A DNA stretch of 64,000 bases from an uncultured Prevotellaceae bacterium (GTDB lineage: Bacteria; Bacteroidota; Bacteroidia; Bacteroidales; Muribaculaceae), in assembly GCA_900318345.1 (NCBI GenBank), contig ONKD01000005.1, positions 1 through 64,000 of the forward strand. Reading direction: 5' to 3'. Under the pieces are notes generated by a model, which was not told the DNA's origin, did not search any database, and worked only from the letters and a program-made list of their open reading frames with translations. The position numbers were made by a program, and so were the translations under genes. Positions 61,108 through 64,000 of this stretch are shown piece after piece. Every line of letters starts with the position of its first letter. Positions within the stretch are counted from its first letter, which is position 1.

Positions 61108-62793
61108 CTAGGCGACGGCGAAGATGATGATGAGCTCGGCGATCAAGACGCGCATGAACATCGTCAAGGGATAGACCGTGGCATAGGCTACGGCGGGAGC
61201 GTCGTTGCCGGCTGTGTTGTTAGCGTAGCCCAATGCGGGCGGGTCGGTGGTGGCACCGGCGACGAGGCCCATGATGGTGCAGTAGTTGAGCCGGAGTTTG
61301 GCTCTTGCCACGACAACGGCAATCAGTAGCGGGATGATGGTAATGAGGAAGCCGTAGAGCACCCATGTTAAGCCATTGGCGCTCAAGATGGTCTCGACGA
61401 AACGGCCACCAGCTGCTATGCCCACCGAGGCAAGGAACAGGCACAGTCCCAACTCACGCAGCATGAGGCTGGCGGCATTGCTGGTATAGGTAACCAGTTT
61501 GGCCTTGTAGCCATAGCGGCCGATGAGGATGGCGACGATGAGCGGTCCACCAGCGAGACCGAGTTTCATGGGCACTGACATGCCGGGCAGCATGATGGGA
61601 ATGGATCCCACGATAATACCCAGCACGATGCCGATGAACATCGTGAACAGGTTGGGGTGGTCCAGTCGCTTGTAGGAGTTGCCCATGCGCTTGCCCAGGC
61701 GGTCAACATCCTCCTCACGACCGACGACAGTGAGGCGGTCGCCAATCTGCAGCGACAGGTTGGGGCTGGCAAGTAGTTCGACGCCAGCGCGATAGACGCG
61801 AGTGACATTGACCTTGTAGCCCTCGTGCAGGCGAATGGAGCCGATTTTGCGGCCGTTAAGTTCGCCCTGGGTGATCACGATGCGCTTGCTGACGATGCCC
61901 TTAGGCTCGGTCTCGAGCTGCCAGTCAAAGTCCACGTGGGGCCCGATAATGGCATCGAAGATGTCCTGGTCGTGGGCGCTCATGACGATGCGCAGCACGT
62001 CGTCCTTGCGGATGATGGTCTCGCCCTGGGGAATCTCGACGGTGCCGTCCTCGCGCTTCATGCGCGAGATGGTGAAGTTGTGGTCGATGATGGCATGCAG
62101 GCGCGTCACGGGGATGTCATAGATGAGCTTGTTGGTCACTTGATAGGTGATAACGTGGGGCTTGAGTTGGCTGGCCTCCTTCTCGCGCTCGATGTCCTCG
62201 ACCTCCTTGTCAACGTTGATTTTGAAGATGGCCTTGAGGAGTACCATTGACAGGATAATGCCCACGACACCAAGGGGGTAGGCGGCGGCATATCCCAGGG
62301 ACATCGACTCGTTGAGGTCGCCGGCGCGATCGCCAGCGGTCTCGATGAGGGCCTGTTGGGCAGCACCCAGTCCGGGTGTGTTGGTCACAGCACCACTCAT
62401 CACGCCCACCAGGTCGGTGATGGAGATATTGCCCGCGATGAAATAGATGGCGAAGGCCACAACGACGTTGAGCGCCACAATGAGCATCGCGACGCCATTG
62501 AGCTGAAGACCCTCTTGCTTTAACGAGGAGAAAAAGCTGGGGCCCACTTGTAAACCGATGGAGAAGATGAACAGGATGAGGCCGAATTCCTGGATGAATT
62601 TGAGGGTGGCACCATCGACGGTCACGCCCAGGTGGCCAATGAGGATACCGCAAAAGAGCACAAAGGTCGCTCCCAGCGAGATGCCGAAGATCTTGACATT
62701 GCCCAGCATGACACCCATCGCGATGACGATGGCATATATCAGAATGGTGTGAGCCACACCGTTACCTATCCATAATTCGGTGAACCAGTTCAT
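61108..62793 (-). CDS. YidE/YbjL-type putative transporter with two TrkA-C domains
   Basis: 561 residues. The two halves of the AspT/YidE/YbjL antiporter duplication are visible: the N-terminal half LNGNGVAHT-like start with IVIAMGVMLGNVKIFGISLGATFVLFCGILIGHLG, and the C-terminal half LFTMFIGIVLGIIVGSIPIMLPGMSVPMKLGLAGGPLIVAILIGRYGY. Between them lie two RCK_C/TrkA-C-like domains (residues about 205-380) with ETIIRKDDVLRIVMS and LQIGDRLTVVGREEDVDRL. Family members exchange anions such as aspartate; substrate unknown here. C-terminal VAGATTDPPALGYANN is a family motif. Confidence 0.88.
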   Translation of the reverse strand: MNWFTELWIGNGVAHTILIYAIVIAMGVMLGNVKIFGISLGATFVLFCGILIGHLGVTVDGATLKFIQEFGLILFIFSIGLQVGPSFFSSLKQEGLQLNGVAMLIVALNVVVAFAIYFIAGNISITDLVGVMSGAVTNTPGLGAAQQALIETAGDRAGDLNESMSLGYAAAYPLGVVGIILSMVLLKAIFKINVDKEVEDIEREKEASQLKPHVITYQVTNKLIYDIPVTRLHAIIDHNFTISRMKREDGTVEIPQGETIIRKDDVLRIVMSAHDQDIFDAIIGPHVDFDWQLETEPKGIVSKRIVITQGELNGRKIGSIRLHEGYKVNVTRVYRAGVELLASPNLSLQIGDRLTVVGREEDVDRLGKRMGNSYKRLDHPNLFTMFIGIVLGIIVGSIPIMLPGMSVPMKLGLAGGPLIVAILIGRYGYKAKLVTYTSNAASLMLRELGLCLFLASVGIAAGGRFVETILSANGLTWVLYGFLITIIPLLIAVVVARAKLRLNYCTIMGLVAGATTDPPALGYANNTAGNDAPAVAYATVYPLTMFMRVLIAELIIIFAVA

Positions 62794-62835
62794 TTTTTAT
62801 AAAGTATTAGTTTTTAGCTGTTAGTAAGAAACTTA

Positions 62836-63504
62836 TCAAACGATTGTGATTCCGTTCTCGACGATGCCGAGGATATCGACCGGGTTGTTCACGATGACAT
62901 TGGCGTAATACTCAACTAGCTCCTTCTTGCTGCGGAATCCCCAAGTGACACCCACCGAGTCGACACACGCGCGGCGAGCCGTCTCCATGTCCACGCCGCT
63001 GTCGCCCACGTAGAGGGTGTCGGCCTTGGCCACTCCCGCCCTGGCCAGGATGGAAAAGACCACGCTGGGGTCGGGCTTGACATTCACGCCCTCGCGATGC
63101 CCCTCAACGGCAATGAAATTGATGTCGGGATAGAAGTGGGGGATGATTTTATCGACAGCCTTCTGGTACTTGTTGCTGGCCACAGCCAGGGCCACGCCCA
63201 TGTCGCGCAGGTCCTGCAACAGTTCGGGCATGCCGTTATAGGGCTTGGTGTAGTCGGTGCAATGCTCGTCATAGTACTCGAGGAAATCACCCAGCACGCG
63301 GTCAACGGTCTCGTCGTCACGGGCATCCTCGGGCAAGACACGGGTCATCAGCCGCCTGACGCCGTTGCCCACAAAGTAGGGGTAACTCGCCATGCTATGA
63401 GTGGCATAACCGTTGCGCTCCAGCGCATAGTTGGCTGCCTGTCCCAAGTCCTCGATGGTGTTGAGCAGGGTTCCGTCAAGGTCAAAAATCACCAATTTCT
63501 TCAT
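62836..63504 (-). CDS. gph: HAD-superfamily phosphoglycolate-phosphatase-like hydrolase
   Basis: 222 residues. HAD motifs: I KLVIFDLDGTLLNT (nucleophile Asp about 8), II VALAVASNKYQ, III KPDPS with the Lys, and IV LYVGDSGVDMETARRA. A helical cap between motifs I and II (AANYALERNGYATHSM) is of the Gph type. It removes phosphate from small phosphorylated metabolites, probably 2-phosphoglycolate. Same strand as the transporter gene, 42 bases apart. A -7 box TACCTTTG lies at 63532-63525. Confidence 0.9.
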   Translation of the reverse strand: MKKLVIFDLDGTLLNTIEDLGQAANYALERNGYATHSMASYPYFVGNGVRRLMTRVLPEDARDDETVDRVLGDFLEYYDEHCTDYTKPYNGMPELLQDLRDMGVALAVASNKYQKAVDKIIPHFYPDINFIAVEGHREGVNVKPDPSVVFSILARAGVAKADTLYVGDSGVDMETARRACVDSVGVTWGFRSKKELVEYYANVIVNNPVDILGIVENGITIV

Positions 63505-63524
63505 GTCGTTCTCAATTATTGCTA

Positions 63525-63532
63525 CAAAGGTA
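63525..63532 (-). promoter_or_regulatory. Promoter -7 box of the phosphatase-transporter operon
   Basis: Minus-strand TACCTTTG, 20 bases before the ATG at 63504. Confidence 0.6.
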
Positions 63533-63668
63533 GTGCTTTTTTAACGATTTATCTTGTTTTTTACCTAGTTTTCAGTTTTAGGTAGATGCAGATGGATAGT
63601 GCAATCGTTTGCGTGGGTTTTTATGGGAGATTGAGGGCACGTGAGGCGGAAAAGTGGATAATAATCAC

Positions 63669-63676
63669 TAATTTTG
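63669..63676 (+). promoter_or_regulatory. Likely -7 box of the secreted-protein gene
   Basis: TAATTTTG, exact TAnnTTTG, about 85 bases before the ATG at 63761. A second TAACTTTG (63749-63756) ends just 4 bases before the ATG and is too close to serve a normal leader. Confidence 0.5.
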
Positions 63677-63760
63677 GGACATTAATTCGACAGCTCTCTA
63701 TAAAAGGGCGAGAAATGCTTTGCTAGATAACCAAAACTTGTAAAACCATAACTTTGATTC

Positions 63761-64000
63761 ATGATGAGAAAGACTTTTACCTTTTTACTCGTGCTTGTGG
63801 CAGCGATGATGACGCTGCAAGCCAGTGCCCAGATGTATATTGTGGGCGATGGACCGTTTGGCGGGTGGAACCCAGCCGGCGGTGTCAGAATGAATGCCAA
63901 GGCTGATGGAACGTACAATTACACAACGACCATCAGTGGCCAGGTGTATTTTGTGTTTGCCGACGGTCTTGCAGCTTCGGCTGACGACTGGAACACGTTT
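63761..64000 (+). CDS. Secreted protein of unknown function, N-terminal fragment (partial)
   Basis: 80 residues lie in the window, open at the right edge. The start ATGATG gives a signal peptide (MMRKTFTFLLVLVAAMMTLQASAQ, likely cleaved after SAQ; no lipobox Cys). The mature part MYIVGDGPFGGWNPAGGVRMNAKADGTYNYTTTISGQVYFVFADG resembles the starch-binding-like SusE/SusF beta modules of Bacteroidales exported proteins. The function cannot be set from this fragment. Confidence 0.75.
   Translation, partial: MMRKTFTFLLVLVAAMMTLQASAQMYIVGDGPFGGWNPAGGVRMNAKADGTYNYTTTISGQVYFVFADGLAASADDWNTF

Noticed and set aside
63749..63756. TAACTTTG as the promoter of the last gene
   Set aside because: It ends four bases before the ATG, which would leave no leader; the TAATTTTG at 63669 fits better, though a leaderless transcript cannot be excluded.

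Overview
The window comes from a Bacteroidota genome, most likely order Bacteroidales. The signs are repeated TTTG-N19/20-TAnnTTTG promoters (clear before rpmH, efp and the capsule cluster), Bacteroidales-type proteins (TamL-like lipoprotein BamA homologue, DUF5106 protein, PPi-dependent phosphofructokinase, BT4734-type primase-like protein, arm-type tyrosine recombinases) and weak Shine-Dalgarno sequences. I cannot name the genus.

The window has two parts. Positions 1 to about 31.6 kb are an AT-richer accessory region, probably an integrated element or defence island. It holds the end of an AAA-type ATPase (2-124); an AT-rich repeat region (520-1000); a minus-strand replication-like pair of primase-like protein and SF2 helicase (1055-3989); a five-gene overlapping operon of unknown small proteins in mirror order A-B-C-B'-A' (4221-6167); a long restriction/defence operon (6581-17819) of C5-methyltransferase, DUF262 protein, HEPN nuclease, second C5-methyltransferase, methyltransferase-like protein, McrB-like GTPase, LlaJI/McrC-like nuclease, HD hydrolase and WYL regulator; an RNA-rich segment (17846-20500) with two related promoter blocks that each drive tRNA-like non-coding RNA, plus a structured leader for an XRE regulator; a two-gene helicase-nuclease system (20734-26492); and two tandem paralogous tyrosine recombinases, one with a fused C-terminal extension of about 620 residues (26930-31293). 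Direct repeats at 31621-31690 mark the probable chromosomal edge.

Positions 31.8-64 kb look like ordinary chromosome: a hexapeptide acetyltransferase, a GH108 endolysin-like protein, rpmH (too short for normal ORF cut-offs), efp, a minus-strand group with riboflavin synthase and pfp, a dTDP-sugar cluster (rmlA, two FdtA-like cupins, an aminotransferase), two HU-type proteins, a surface-polysaccharide cluster (flippase, TupA-type ATP-grasp, GT4, WbsX, GT32), then mnmA, a bifunctional nuclease, a nucleoside transporter, rsmE, kdsA, a TPR protein, TamL, a YidE-type transporter and a HAD phosphatase. The window ends inside a secreted protein gene.

The strongest candidates for undescribed biology are the tRNA-like RNA units and their shared promoter block; the restriction locus, whose McrB-like gene changes base composition at both edges of its GTPase core; the helicase-nuclease plus 662-residue protein pair; and the mirror-order small-gene operon.
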